Shown one piece after another: positions 51,736-64,000 of a DNA stretch of 64,000 nucleotides. Every line of letters begins with the position of its first letter. Positions within the stretch are counted from its first letter, which is position 1. A program made the position numbers and the translations under genes. Source of the stretch: Lepidurus packardi (lineage: Eukaryota > Arthropoda > Branchiopoda > Notostraca > Triopsidae); NCBI GenBank assembly GCA_023053545.1, contig JAKZAN010000005.1, forward strand, positions 7,502,001-7,566,000. The letters are read 5' to 3'. Under the pieces are notes generated by a model that saw only the letters and a list, made by a program, of their open reading frames with translations, did not search any database and had not been told where the DNA came from.

Positions 51736-54700
51736 ATGGCTGAAGAGGGGGACGATTTATCAATGAGTGAATTCCTGCGACTCGTCGTCGAAGCTTTTCG
51801 ATTCCAAGCGAACGCGGCATGTAAGACGGACGAATTTACCTCCGTGTTATCAGCCTTGCAGGCTTTGCCGTTATTCCAACGATTGGACGAGGGTGGATAC
51901 TCGGAAGTGGCTGTACAACAAGCAATTTGTCTCGTCCGAGACAAATTGGAGATTCTTTTTAAAGAAGGCCTTCTCGATTTTTGCTTGCCTCAAATCCACG
52001 TTAAAGGAAGTCAAGCCAACTTTCCAGAACCTCCCAATTCTTCTCGCGGAGATAAAATGTCGCAATTATCTGTCCCAACTTCGGAGCAAAAATCAGCTCC
52101 AGATGTGGGTCTCAAGAGGAAAGAAAATACTAACAACCCCACCAAGTATGACTTACTTAGTTGCAATCATTTTTTTGGTGAACCCTGTTTTCAATTATCT
52201 TTCTAGTATGGATATCGTAATTCATGTGATTGATGATGCACGGGGAGAAAAGCGGGATTTTGCATGCTCTTCACAGCTGCTTCTTTTGGCGATGCCTTAC
52301 TTCGCTCGAGCTGTGAAAGGTAAATTTACTTAAAGAAAGCTTCACTACACTATGTACTTACTAAGTAAGCCTATTGGGTTGGTCTGGTTGCGCTTTTTTG
52401 AAGGTCAAGATCTGAACGACGTCGACATATCCGTTCATTGCGATGTGAAGATATTTGATTGGCTTCTCAAATGGATGAAGAAAAAGGATCACGAGAAAGA
52501 TCTTCCCTTTCTAGGTACGAGTATAGTGTATTTGTCAAGAGCTTAGTTAGCGTCAATTACTGGCAGTTTCTTTGTGCCGTTGTCGACTCGTCTCGGGCGG
52601 TGTCGATCAATATTAATTTTTCGTGTTTAGTCCTGGAAGAAAGTAAAGGAATGGCTGGAAAGGTAATTAATAAGTTAATGGGTACGTTGCTATCTTTCCA
52701 GAGCCTTGCACAGCCGTTCCCATTTTGCTGTCGGCGGCATTCTTGGAGATGGAAACTTTAGTAGAAGAATGCCTGGATTATTGCCATCTCAATTTAGGCG
52801 ATATCTTGGACACCAACCAAAGTTTCTCCTGCGTCAGCGAAGCTTTGATGAGTCGGTACTAACTTGCGTTCTCCTGACTTGACTTCCTTAACTAACTTTA
52901 GGATGATACCGAATTGACAGAACTTGACAATTCTATTACAGTTTAGTTGCCAAGTTTACCATCGAAGAAGTCGAGAAGTTGTGTGAAAGAAGGCCCAGTA
53001 CCGTCTCCCGCTTATACATTCATCTCATCATCGCCTTAAACTTACCCGAGTTCAACCCAATGCGAGGAATATTTCGTACAACAGCGACACTCTTCCGCTG
53101 CCAGTGGTGTCAGAATATCGTTTCTGGTGATGAACAGTGGCACGTTCCATGTTTAGCGGACCGTGTTACGGTAACTCCTGCTGGAACGTTGATTTATCGT
53201 CACATCAAGTACAACTTCCTTTATGCCATATACTCGGGTTCCTAATGAGTGTTTCAAGGACTTCAAACGACCCAAATTGAGTAACATTTTCTGCTTTAAT
53301 AGAGATGACGCCTGGAATCTAAGCGATTATGTCAAGTTTTTGAAAGCAGAGTTGAAGTCTTGGCGACGGGTCTTCTGGAGATTATGGGGCCATTGCCACT
53401 TCTTCTATTGTCACCAGTGCCAGAGTTTGTATCCCGCATACCAAAGCTCATGGTGTCGTTATCACCCAGAGTCACCGAGCTTCGCAGCCGTCGCCAAGCC
53501 TCGTCCCAGTAGTTTGCCAGTCGGCAAATATGTATGCTGTTCCCAAACTGCGTACAAGTTTGCCATACTACCGCTATTTAACGTAATTATAAGAGTTGGA
53601 GATGTGTGAACAAACCTGATCGCTAATTACGGTCGAGGATTGCGTAACAGGGATGTAAAGCTCGCTTGCACTCCGCTGCCCTATTTGGGAATTCCAATAA
53701 TGCCAATGAAAATCAAGAAAATGAACTTGGACCGACGCTCGACTTCTTTCGCAAACATCAGCATTTGATCACCGCCAATCCACCAAACCCTTTTCCCCAT
53801 GCAATTCGTAAGTCATTTTCATTAAAAAAAAAAAAAAAAAAAAAAAAAAACCCGAAAAAAGACGAAAAAAAAAACAATGCACTTTATACAATGCGGGGAC
53901 TTTTTTGTGGGCTAACAAGCAGATCCTGGATTCATTGACGAGCAGGACAATATGGGACAGAAGTGGGGGTTTCGTTTGGTACCCGTTCAGAGAAATTTAC
54001 TCTCTTTGGCCAGTAAAAGCTCTTTAGGTTAGTCCCTCGAGATTCGCAACCATTTCCTTTTATACGCTTTTCCATGTAAATAAGTAACATTTCAGTAACA
54101 TTTTAAGTAACATTTCTTTATTGTGACTATAACTTTTTTTTTTAAATCTTATGTTTTATTGTCAACAGACAGTAGACGGAGCGCCATAACCAGTAGGCAA
54201 ATGTCACGGGAAACTTTTACGTCTGCCACCACAACTTTGGCTGACAGCGAAGAAATGGATGGAGCCGGTGCAGTGGAAGGCTTATTGCGCGATGCAACTA
54301 CCACTTCTGTGGATGAAGTCGATGGGCCTGACGGTGAAGAAGGAGACGGTGAAGAAGAAATGGCGGAGGCTGCAGACGACGAGCCTTTGCCTGAAAAAGC
54401 CAAAAATTATCATGGTCGAGTCAGAGTTAAATTGACCACGCGTCGAGAAACGAAACCTAAGCCCCAAGCTACGCCTAGGTTCGTTTGCATTTTATTTCCT
54501 CCAAGGCTTTCTCTTCCAGTCCCAACAGTCCCTCCCTCTTTCACCGCATTCTCTTTTGTCTTTGGGTTAGGGAAGTGGATTTACGATGGAACCCCATGTG
54601 CACCACGCGGATGAACCAAGACAACCAGCGTTACGCGGAAGAGAAACTGATGCGAGATATGATAGCTCATTTAGCCATCCCCAGTCTGCAACAACAAGGC

Positions 54701-54862
54701 CCTTATCCAGGAGGCCTCTTCCGCAAATTAGTGCTTGACTTGCAAGACAAAGCCACCCGAGAAGCTCGCAACGTGAAACTGAATACCAGATCTGCCGTAG
54801 CGGCTGCAATGGCAGCTGCCAAGTTCAAAGCCAAATTAATCGACAAAAAGACCACTGGCTAA
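51736..54862 (+). CDS. SANBR: SANT and BTB domain regulator homologue (KIAA1841/SANBR)
   Basis: The vertebrate protein is reported as a negative regulator of class-switch recombination; an arthropod lacks that process, so the ancestral role is unknown. The start MAEEGDDLSMSEFLRLVVEA at 51736 carries a short SANT-like helical N-terminus. A BTB/POZ-like part follows: MDIVIHVIDDARGEKRDFAC, DLNDVDISVHCDVKIFDWLL, and AFLEMETLVEECLDYCHLNL. A Cys-rich middle has ATLFRCQWCQNIVSGDEQWH, AWNLSDYVKFLKAELKSWRR and HCHFFYCHQCQSLYPAYQSS. The later exons contain an acidic stretch (EEGDGEEEMAEAADDE) and the conserved end RMNQDNQRYAEEKLMRDMIA with FRKLVLDLQDKATREARNV. Stop is TAA 54860-54862. One intron holds a 27-A run at 53824-53850. 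Confidence 0.9.
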
Positions 54863-55457
54863 AGTTAGAAAAGAGAAAAGGTGTGTTTTCCATGTATTCT
54901 GGGAAAGGTTAAAATACCACCGAACATGATCTCTCGCAACCGCTGTAACAGCAAAGAAGTCTTGTGGAGGGATGGGTAGAGGGTAGGGAAATTACGGAAG
55001 TTATATAACAGATTTCCAATACAGTTATCCTAAAAAAATCACCGGTATTCATAAGGAATGATTTCATCATTCTTTCCCGTGTTTTGCCTTCTTTTTGTGT
55101 GTGTTTTTGGATGGGGCGACGACGATTTTTTGGTTTTCTGTAACGAGTCATGTAAGTTCTGAAATGTTACGCCATAATTCACATCGCGGAATTCGCTAGC
55201 TTCAGCTGTAAAGTCTTGTGTTTCCCTGAGTTAACAACATCGATTTGACTTGCTCGTCTGTACTGTTTCGTTGGTGTACAGAACCTCTTCAAGACTTGTC
55301 ATTACGGTTAGAAAAGGGTCGATACCTTTCGTATGAAATCCTGGGAGTCCGGGGGTAGTAATTACTTTCGGAGAACGTATCAAGAACGTATTTTTTTTTG
55401 GCCTCCCAATATCTTAGAAAAAGGGTTCCAGGCCCAAGTTTTTTTGCCTGTCGTGCC
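54863..55457. other. Convergent 3' interval, SANBR / sidestep-like
   Basis: The two stop codons face each other across 595 bp, so this stretch should be the two 3' UTRs. No exon or RNA gene is evident. Confidence 0.5.
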
Positions 55458-58400
55458 TTACACGACACTTTCACGCTTATTGACACTGGAAACTAGCATG
55501 ACATGGTCTGCGTCTGACGTTTCGAATGGTTCTAAACCGATCACATCATGACTCGGTGGAGTCAAAGGAACACTTAAAGGCTCGGACCAGGAAACGCAGC
55601 GTTTATCGTCAGAGCCAATGTTCGCTCCACTTGGAAGACAGCTCTAAGTCAACAACATACTATATATAAATAAGGTAGTCCAAATTTTGTGGGTTTACAT
55701 CCTACGGAATTCTCGAGTTACCTTCAAATGTTGCCGGGACAAGGAACCCATGGGGTAATAGCATTCATTCCAGACACTCTGACTCACACTTTGTAGCGCT
55801 CTTTCTTTCTCACCTAATAAAAGTAACACTTACAGTGAACCAATTTTACCACAATGAATGCAGTTTTTTTTAACTCATCTGCTCCAGGGGACACATCAAC
55901 GGGCGTGAAAATAACTTACTTAATCTAGGGGGTGGGATGAGATCCGGGTTGGGGTTGCCATCTGAATTTAATTCACCCATGACGGCAGTACGGTAAGCTG
56001 TCCAAGATGCACCGGCCGGTACTGCTGCTGCTGGGGATTGAGGACGCGAATGAGAAAAAGGATAGTGATGCTGATGGAAGACGGATGCGTTGCCTAGATC
56101 CAGGTTTTTATGAGCACTATGTCGCGAAGGCAAGGAATTGGTGTGGGAAATAATATGTGGCGGAGGCTCTCCCACGGGCCAACCTTGCCTTAATTCCGGG
56201 TTTTTGAAGCCTTCAGGTGGGATTAAGGGACTGGTAGAGCCGGCTGCAACCATGATAGCGTTGAGCTGAGGAGATTGAAAGTTGGACACACTCCGATTGG
56301 AAGTATCTGCGCATTGGTAGAACGTCAGGTCAGTGATACTGGGATCCGAAGCGTTGTCGTTGAGATTGCTGGGCAAGGAAGTATCTCTCTGGGGTAAGCC
56401 ACTGGTGCTGCTGGAGCTGCTTTTGGGGTTCGTAAAGCGTGTTGCTCGGGCTGACGTTGCTGGGGGCCGAGGTCCTGTCCGAAAATTAATTAAGGAGGTG
56501 CTAGGTCCTCCGCTATCATCCTGACGACATTGACGCCGCAGTAACAAGCCCAATAAGAACCCGGCGATGCACAGAAGAGCTAAGGCTCCAATCATGATAC
56601 CCAAAGTCGGTGTCAAAACTACTGCAGTGGGACGTGGCTCTGCTGTAAACGATCGAGAATAAAAAAAGAGAAAAATAAGCTTCCACCCCACTTACACAGT
56701 CACTGCGACGTTTATCGTCGTAGAACTTATACGCTTTTATTCTTACTTGGCCCAGGCTTCACTTCCAATTGCCTCTCTGGCTCGCGCATTGTCGAAATCT
56801 CGAGAGCCACTTCTTCACTTTTGCCTTTGGCATTGACAGCAGTGATGATGGCTTTGTAGCGGGCATTGCTTTTCAACTTGCCAAGGAAGAAGGTAGGCTC
56901 AGGCATGGTTTGGTGGCCGATGGGGATAGAGGTGACATCGTCAATGAGCTCAAGAAGGAAGTTCTGGGGCAGTCCACCATGAAAACCCGGTTGACATGCT
57001 ATCATGACTGTCTCAGCAGATTGATTAAAGACAGTGCAGTTAAAGACAGGCTCGGGTGGTCCTACGTACGGAAAAGGAAAGAGCTCTGGAGTAAAACAAT
57101 TGAAGGGTATTCTTGTTTTGCGGGTTATTTGCGACTCTTACCTGCTGGAAGAATGTGAAAAATGCAGGGTTCGGCTTGAGTCCCAGCGCTATTGGACGCG
57201 TAGCAGAGTAACGTTCCAAAATCCAGGGAAGTCATGGGAGTATAAGTGAGAATACTTGACGTTCCCCGAGTTACAAACCGACTTCTAGGAACGTCAATCG
57301 TCTCGGCAGAATTATTGAAAAACCAGCGGAAATGCAGATCGGTGGATGGATTGGATTCGACCATGCAAGAGATTTCCACTGGTTCAGCACGCGCTACTCC
57401 ATAATACCGATTTAATCCTGGCTTGCACATGGGTGGATCTGCCATACGAAGGAAAATAAAGCCGAAAAGTTGGTCAAAATGCCGGATTATCCTAGGTACA
57501 TACGAGCAAGACTGAGTACACAAACCAGAGTACGTTCAAGTTTGAAACCGATGTTCAAGTTCGAGATTAAATAAAACCAATGTATGGATATTCCGTGTTT
57601 AAGTAAATAAGCTCGACACCATGTAAAGTCTTGTTAATTATCTATTCCACTTTACTGGTGAAATAAATCTATATAATGTTACAGTAGCGACCCCTTTAGT
57701 AACTTGGGACTAAGCTCCCGGGGCTCATGAGCATAAATACATTCCGACTTTGCAGTTGACTACTTATAGGATTGTCTAGTAACTTTTCCTTTATGCTCGG
57801 GAATTGAAAAGAAAAAACATAGCCAGAAAATAAGCAGGTTAGATTACCACACGAGAATGAAAGAACGGAACAATACAGGCGAAGAGAATTTTTTTTTTGG
57901 GGTGAAGGGCGTGAGATCTGCAGTCTGAAGATTTAATGGACCCTGAGGGACCGTTTGCTTAATGGGTAGGCTTTGTTAGTGTCTCTAAAAAAATGACTGG
58001 AAAAGATCTTTCTTACCCTCGTCCTTCATGGCGTTGTGTTATTTTTGCTTCTCGCGCTTGAGTAAAGAGCAAAACGTAAAATAAAGAAGAAAGACGGTGA
58101 TCTTCATACCCTAAGACTTTCAAATCATTCTTTAACCTTGTGGCTTTCCGCAACGACTGCCACAAGCGCATTCCTGTTTCATTTTATTTATGGAAACCAG
58201 TACAATATCGTTGTCATTTCACAACTGTAATTAGTTTTTAAAAAACCGTTATATGAATTTATAGGGATTTTTTTCTTTTAAAAAACGCTGACTTTTGCCC
58301 CCCAAAATACAGTAGAAGACTTCAAGCTTTTGAACAAAGTAAGCGAGTCAAGGCAACGGAATTATCGTCGCGGCCGAGGCATGCACACAGCTCCATCTAT

Positions 58401-61400
58401 GACGCCATTTTGTATCCCCAAGACGGGTAGAATTGACGATTAGAAACTTGGCGTTACCTCATTTCTAAATTACCATCCTTTGCTAAGTTGCGCGTTCTTG
58501 CTTCACGGATGAGTCAACACAAGTATATGTACTTTGAATAGGCTAAACAGTTAACAGTGACACGTGCACATATGTATACCAAGCTTAGACGAGCTTACAA
58601 GACAGGCCTTTATGGGCAAACGGACTGCCTAGCCTCGCTTCTGAATGAAGCTAAGCCGAGTTTTCCGATCTTTCAAGAAACCACGGCAGCTACAAGTGTT
58701 TAGTGTGTCGTTTACAAGTGCTTAGTAAGTTGTTGCCAAAATGTATTTAGGTATCTTTTTACTGATTAACTTGCATGTGCTTTAAGTGCTCCAAGACCTA
58801 TTATAACACCTGAGTAAACTTAAACAAGCCGTACTTACATTTAACGTCTAGTGCAAACGTTTCGCTTGCGGATATTCCTTCAATGTTAGACGCCGTACAG
58901 CTGATGTTTCCTGCGCTTTGCCGGCCCACGTTCTGGAGGACCAGACTCTGATTCGTAAGTATAACTCCTGCTGTCACGTTATGGCTCAGACGTTGCCCCT
59001 GTTGACGTAAACCACCAGAAACAAGAACAGGTTCCCATTTAGTTCCACTTTCCCCCAATATACCTGCCAAGTTTATATACTCTCGCTCCTTAAGTTTTAA
59101 TTTAAGCGAAGCCTAGCTCTTTTGGTAAAGCGCTGGTACTTGTACCACCGTTTTCTCAAAGGAGGTAGGTTTTCCGTTTTGTGACGGTCGCCAGTTCAAA
59201 CCTCTATTCAGCGGATATTAAAGTTTTTTTTTTTATCTTCTTTCCCGTGCCTTTTGCGCCTCATTTTATCAAATATCTTGCTCCGCGAGGCTCATTTAAA
59301 GTTCCATGTACCGTTAGCATTAAGCCGTGCCTTCTGATAAACTTACGTTTCTTTTCCATTCGACTCGAGTAGCGTGCGGACGGGCGTCCACATAGCAGTC
59401 AAAATAGACGTCATCGCCTGCCTTGATTATGTCGGCACGCAAGGAACGTCCCATAGCTAGGCTAACAATGGGTAAGTCTACATTGGGGTGAAAATGGAAA
59501 GAGATACAGATAATGATAAAAGTATCATGCGTGTAGAGATAAAAGCAATAAGCTGAAAATGCTTACAAGCTAAATCGATGGTCCATGTATCCTCTAGAGC
59601 TACGGTAGTTAGGTGTGGATTGACAGCACGACAAGTTAATTGCCCGCCCAAATCTTCTTTATGGAGCGTGACATTGAGCAGGCTTACTGACAAGTTACCA
59701 TCTGCAGACGTGGTCTGCATATGAAAGCAAACCAAGCAGAGAGTTATATAACATACAGTATTCGAATTACACTACGTTATTATTTTGTCCTTTCTCGGTG
59801 TACTAATGGACACAAAAATGCCCTAAAAATGTAGAAAAGCAAACTAAGTGAATATTCCTTGCACAGGTAAATAAGAAGAATAAGACGCGTATTGCAATAA
59901 GTCTTTTGTGCGTCTTGTGAAGGGAAGGTGAAGCAAACCGTGTGACCTATCGGCTGTCATTGACACGAATGGTGCGAAATGATTGATTAAATTGGCGACG
60001 ATGGTGAGTTGTAAAGAAAACTTCTGCAAGGGCGACAAGCTTAGGTGCCTGTCATCGCCAGGGTTGAACGCGGAAAACTATTAACTACAGGAGTACTTCT
60101 TTTTCGTTGTTGTGTGGAAGAAGCACCCCAAAAAAGCGTAAAGATAAATTCGCAGTAATCAAAACGGAAACGCAATAGCGTTGACAAGGTCAGTGAGTTT
60201 GGCAGTTTGGAAAGATGCGGAAGATTATGTGACCTATTTCTACTTGGCCGTTTCTTGCTCATATCTGAGATTGGTTCACCTCCCCTTCTGAAAGCCATGC
60301 TCAACCTATAGATCGATGAAAACTACGGCGCGTAATACAAATCTGATGCCATGTTTTCTATGTCTCAGACATGTTACATTAGTTAGGCTTGCTTTTCCCT
60401 CTTGCAATCCTTCAGTAATGAAAATGATCGTTGTGAGCAGACGGGAGAATGAATAATAACAAAGAAAATTATGGTTGTAACGAGCCATGAAAATAAATAG
60501 TAACAAGGTAATTTCTGCCCTTGGTATCCACTGGTACGTAGAATGCACTAAATTAATTTGTGTAGTACGGAAAAGTGTATTAGGTTAAGTGCTATATTCT
60601 AGGCTATTAAACTGATAAGAGCCAATCTACTTTATGACGCATCGTAAGGGTTTTTGGTTAATTGGCGTTAGGAGTACATTAAATGCGTTGGAAAGAGATG
60701 GCTGATCGTTATCAGTATGGATCATGTAGCACGCAAGCCACAAGATACAGTTCCCATACTCAATAGGAGCAACTTTATGGCTGCGAAGTGCTGACGGATT
60801 CATAAGTCCCTAGAGGATTAACGCTCTCTTGCTCGGAAAATACACGAGCTTCAGTTGGAGGGAGAGGGGAAAGGTGAGACAGACACAGTTTGGTGACGCA
60901 AAGGAAGGAAAGAGCATAAGTGTTTCATACCTGTTCTGCTGATGACGGTGGCATGGGTGATCCATCTCGCCACCAAGATACGTGTGGAGGGGGGCGAGAA
61001 CCGATTATTTTGCACGCGATTTGGGTGGCGCGATCAGCAGTAGGAAGCCGGTCCCCCATTTGTAAGACCACACTTAAAGGAGGGACTGTCACGGAATACA
61101 GAGAAATTGTGAAGTGGTTAAAGTCTCTTTAATTAGCTTTGACGGTTGATTTGGTAAAGGAAATGAAAGCTAACAGCTCCTTCTACCGCGCATAATATAA
61201 CTAGGTTCTATTTATACCTTCAAGTTCAATTGAGACTCGAGCTTCTAACGGCTTGCTCAGATTTGAGTTGGAGGCTTGACAGGTTAGAAGTGTGTGCAAA
61301 TCACCTCGCCGGAGACCGTGCAGTAATATGGTACTTTTAATCACTGGCGCAGAGGCGGAGTCACTTGTTGACGGAGCCTCGAGGGACGTAGACGCTTCCA

Positions 61401-61701
61401 AGGTTTCATGATTGCGACGCCACGTCACCATAGGTGTCGGCATACCTATAGTTTCAGAGGAACGTGACGGATGGTGTCAGAATTCTCTGAATGGCAAAAC
61501 GCCATTATATATTGAAAGTCCGCTGGGATAAATGGGACCCAACAAAAACAACACGAAAATAGGAGAAAAAGTAGAAGAAAACGCACTCACCCCCGGTCAC
61601 GTGGCAGGTCAATTTCGGTCGGTCTCCGAGTCGATAAGGTCCAGCAACGTTTGTCAAACGCTGTCCCATTTCGGAACGGATGACCACCGACCGTGGCGGT
61701 T
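55458..61701 (-). CDS. Sidestep-family immunoglobulin receptor (5' exons missing)
   Basis: A single-pass neuronal-type Ig receptor; Drosophila Sidestep proteins bind Beaten-path ligands in axon guidance and synaptic matching (family knowledge). The first recognised exon starts at 61701 (PPRSVVIRSEMGQRL). Ig modules follow: PTPMVTWRRNHETLEAS and LLTCQASNSNL; TQIACKIIGSRPPPHVSWWR and LTCRAVNPHLTTVALEDTW; IIKAGDDVYFDCYVDARPHA with NISCTASNIEG; and YGVARAEPVEISCMVESNPS with TYTPMTSLDFGTLLCYASNS, a hallmark of the family. One FN3 domain, then the transmembrane span IMIGALALLCIAGFLLGLLL. The cytoplasmic tail continues past 55914 through exons 55722-55813 and 55458-55643, ending SSVNKRESVV. The signal peptide and first Ig domain are not found; they are upstream, perhaps beyond the window. 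Confidence 0.85.
57524..58800 (-). other. Large intron of the sidestep-like gene
   Basis: No exon-like sequence of the receptor or any other gene is recognised between the exons ending near 58838 and starting near 57440. The stretch is AT-rich and unremarkable. Confidence 0.4.
59106..59214 (+). other. tRNA-like sequence, probable pseudogene or SINE head
   Basis: CCTAGCTCTTTTGGTAAAGC resembles a tRNA D-arm/A-box, and CAGTTCAAACCT about 80 nt later resembles a B-box. Acceptor and T stems do not pair convincingly, and the spacing is long for a plain tRNA. It sits antisense in a sidestep intron. A degenerate tRNA or tRNA-derived SINE is the best reading. Confidence 0.28.
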
Positions 61702-63427
61702 CTGTATATGTAAAATATATATGTACAATATGTGTAATAGAACGACAAGGAATAAAATAAAAGGGAAAGTAAAATGAATTCGAGATAATAAAATCGGTTG
61801 TAAATGGCCCAGCATCAGAAACCCATTTCTTATGTTTCCCCGACTTGAAAAGAGAAGTGGATTGCGCTTTGCACTCGTCGCAACAATGCCGCATGGCAGG
61901 GTGCTTTTATCCCTTGTTATTTATTTAACCCCCTAGGGTAGCACTCAATATCCTCTATTACCCCTAAAGGAAAGTATATATATTCAAAGGTATATTCCAA
62001 AAGTGTCACGCTGAGCAGACCACCTGCTTAGTTATTTTTGCTTGGGAATATAGAAAACAATCTGCCGGAGACCACCTCCTCCCTTCCGCCTTGTAAGAGA
62101 AGTCCTTATGGTAAATTTCACAATGAAACAGTACGCATGTTGCGTTACGGTGTGCTATTTCTGGGGTTAGAATTCTTGTAGGGAATTGGTATGAGAACAT
62201 AGGGAGCGAGAGACAAATTGCCATGAGCCCTTTTTGTACGTCCATTACATGTGTTACTTATCTCACGTTAGCCACAGGGGTCTATAAAGAAACTTTTTAA
62301 TTAATGAAACCCTCTTTAAATAAGAAAATTACAGAGATTCAAGGTCTTGCATAATGCATGTAGAGAAAATAAGAATAAAAGATTCATACGTACACAACTT
62401 GCGAAACGTTATGTACTCAGTGAGTACTCAGATCTGAAGCTAAAAGGTGAAAAATTTAGTTTTCGCTATGGAGATTGATTTATATCCCGGTATTAACATT
62501 AATAGTTCGGTTACGTTCGTTTCGCTTCACTTCCGAGTTTCCTGAAACCGAATTTGTTTACAATTTATTGTAGTATTACGTTCGAGATTTCAGGAATATT
62601 TCTTCTACTTTCTTCCCCTCTCCCAAGTATCTGATATGGGATATAGTTTTTTTTCTTTTCTTTTTTTCTGTATAGAGATGATTTATGACCTGAATGGGCT
62701 TAGGATGACACCAAGTAAGCAAGCACTTTTTTTTATCTTTTTGTGTGTTATGAAAGTTGAGGTTGACAGACGGTTCTCTCTTACGTTACAGTGTGATATA
62801 AAAAAGACGTGGATTTATGATGCATTTTTTCTGTTGGCCACTTAAATTAAAGAAAATACGCTTAATTACTGATATTTTTTTCTTTTGTTTGTTTGAAAAA
62901 CCTGAAAGACTCCTGGACTAGGAAAAGATACGAGCCCAAAGAGCGCGAAGCGTGCTAGTTGTAGAAGTCGCAGATTTTTTTGTTTTTTGGGAGAGAAAAG
63001 GACAGTTTCAATCACTCCTAGATTTCCATAGAGCTTTTCTAGCCTTTTATCTTCCTGGTAACAAACGTTGTGTTCTTTTCGCTTGAATGTATGCAAAATG
63101 TCTTGCGAATTTTGGAAGGAGGCTAACTTTACTTAAAGGGCTTTACATTAAAGTCCCTTTCTAGTCATTTTCTAGTCATCTTCGAGTGACTCAAAACTGT
63201 CGCATTGGAAGCTGCGATTACTTGTAAAAGATCTATTAAATTCAACGGCTCCCAAGTATCCACTATGAAAACTAATATATTGAGGTATAGATCAGTTGGG
63301 GCCTTTTAATATCGCCTACTTTGAGGGTTTTATGAGAACGGACGCACACTACAATTCACTGATTACGTAACTCCATTAGGAAGACATATAGCAATTACGT
63401 CATTCACCCGCAATCTTTCAAGGGGTG
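61702..63427. other. Upstream intron or 5' flank of the sidestep-like gene
   Basis: The first sidestep exons should lie upstream, here or beyond the right edge, but no Ig half-domain or signal peptide was recognised on the minus strand. Sequence is AT-rich with only short chance frames. Confidence 0.4.
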
Positions 63428-63436
63428 TATAAAAAG
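63428..63436 (+). promoter_or_regulatory. TATA box
   Basis: TATAAAAAG lies 49 bp before the ATG at 63477, on the plus strand. It is a strong match and implies a short 5' UTR. Confidence 0.55.
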
Positions 63437-63476
63437 ACCTCGTCTTTTCTCCGCAATCGCATAGGCTGTAGCCGAC

Positions 63477-63533
63477 ATGTTAAGGTTAATTCTGTTGACG
63501 AGTTCGCTCTTGTGTATACCCGCCCACTCCCAA
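63477..63533 (+). CDS. Possible first exon of a secreted protein (partial)
   Basis: The ATG in GCCGACATG starts a 19-residue hydrophobic leader, MLRLILLTSSLLCIPAHSQ, ending exactly at a good donor, GTGAGC. A TATA box sits just upstream. Together these look like exon 1 of a TATA-driven secreted-protein gene, common in arthropod digestive, cuticle and defence genes. A possible second exon at about 63851-63911 (acceptor CGCAG, donor GTAAGC, same phase) has no recognisable domain. The rest would lie beyond the window. It is on the strand opposite the sidestep-like gene, so it may be nested in that gene's intron. Confidence 0.42.
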
Positions 63534-64000
63534 GTGAGCTTTTGTTGAGCTTAAAGGGCGCCCAGTAATGTGGCCTATGCCAAACCATACGTCGTTTCGC
63601 TCTTTTTTCGCCTTTTTACATAAAAAGACGAACAAAAGTGGTCGTATTGGCGATGCTTGTTCTCCCTTTCGTCGTTATAAAATGAACTAAAAGCCTAAAA
63701 TAAAATAGCTTTTTTTTTTTATTCGTGCAAAGGAATAAAAGGGCAAAGTAATTAAAAGTAATCGGGAAAGGCTTTCTGCCTAACTTCGAGGCTTTATTTC
63801 TTTCATTAAAAAGTAAAATAAGCCAGTAGCGGCGGAAGTTTGCTTCGCAGCATGTATATACGTCACTGTCTTGGAGAGTCGATTGCTTCGTCACAGTCAC
63901 GGTCTGGAGAGTAAGCAAATATGAAGAAATTCGCTGCTAGCGATACTTGCAACACCCTGGTGGGTGTGAACAACTGTAGTTCAAAGTGACTTTGCAGAAA

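Noticed and set aside
53824-53850. Poly-A run as a possible retrocopy tail
   Set aside because: It sits in a SANBR intron with no processed gene copy or target-site duplication beside it. It is treated as a simple homopolymer.
55870-55913. Stop at 55870 as the C-terminus of the sidestep-like protein
   Set aside because: A GTAAGT donor at about 55913 leads in phase to exons 55722-55813 and 55458-55643, giving a longer open tail. The short version is probably intron read-through.
63616-63918. A minus-strand frame containing LQDSDVYTCCEAN, reminiscent of the end of an Ig domain
   Set aside because: It is tempting as the missing first Ig exon of the sidestep-like gene, but there is no donor at the expected place and the following residues do not fit. 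The match is too short to trust.

Overview
The window looks like nuclear DNA from an arthropod, most likely a branchiopod crustacean of the Daphnia type. The evidence is intron-rich genes with short GT-AG introns (mostly 60-150 bp), arthropod families (sidestep-type immunoglobulin receptor, CBM14 chitin-binding protein with a mucin-like tail) and compact, often head-to-head gene spacing. Species assignment is inference. No bacterial, CRISPR or phage features are present.

Layout, left to right. 0.4-5.2 kb, minus strand: SMNDC1/SPF30 splicing factor, then an SLCO/OATP organic-anion transporter with a Kazal domain. 5.2-10.6 kb: gene-poor DNA with a 217-bp tandem duplication and one doubtful hydrophobic reading frame. 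10.6-13.8 kb, minus: USP20/USP33-type deubiquitinase. 13.8-16.7 kb: non-coding DNA with a 25-bp-stem hairpin and a spaced direct repeat. 16.7-18.8 kb, minus: TMEM268-like protein with two duplicated alternative last exons, head-to-head with FAM136A (plus, 19.2-19.75 kb). 20.0-23.4 kb, minus: type II membrane protein with SEA, TSP1 and LDLa modules. 25.3-28.6 kb, minus: YEATS2 (ATAC complex). 29.1-32.7 kb, minus: PAS kinase. 33.3-36.0 kb: a decayed hAT/DUF4371 transposase and a stray fragment of the NNT gene. 36.1-38.0 kb, minus: CBM14-mucin protein whose first intron carries a foldback element. 38.2-43.6 kb: gene-poor DNA with an ACGT-rich patch. 43.6-48.5 kb, minus: complete NNT (nicotinamide nucleotide transhydrogenase), with a second foldback element in an intron. 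49.0-51.4 kb, plus: mitochondrial-type NADP isocitrate dehydrogenase (IDH2). 51.7-54.9 kb, plus: SANBR/KIAA1841 homologue. 55.5-61.7 kb, minus: 3' part of a sidestep-family receptor whose first exons are not found here. 63.4-63.5 kb, plus: TATA box and a possible signal-peptide first exon of a gene running off the right edge.

Most genes are conserved single-copy loci with unrelated jobs. The clearest functional pairing is NNT and IDH2: two mitochondrial NADPH-producing enzymes transcribed divergently from a 506-bp shared interval. The most unusual structures are the duplicated terminal exons of the TMEM268 gene, the exon fragment of NNT about 8 kb from its source, two large imperfect palindromes inside introns, and the ACGT-saturated patch at 41.3-41.7 kb. 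I did not find a wholly new multi-gene system.
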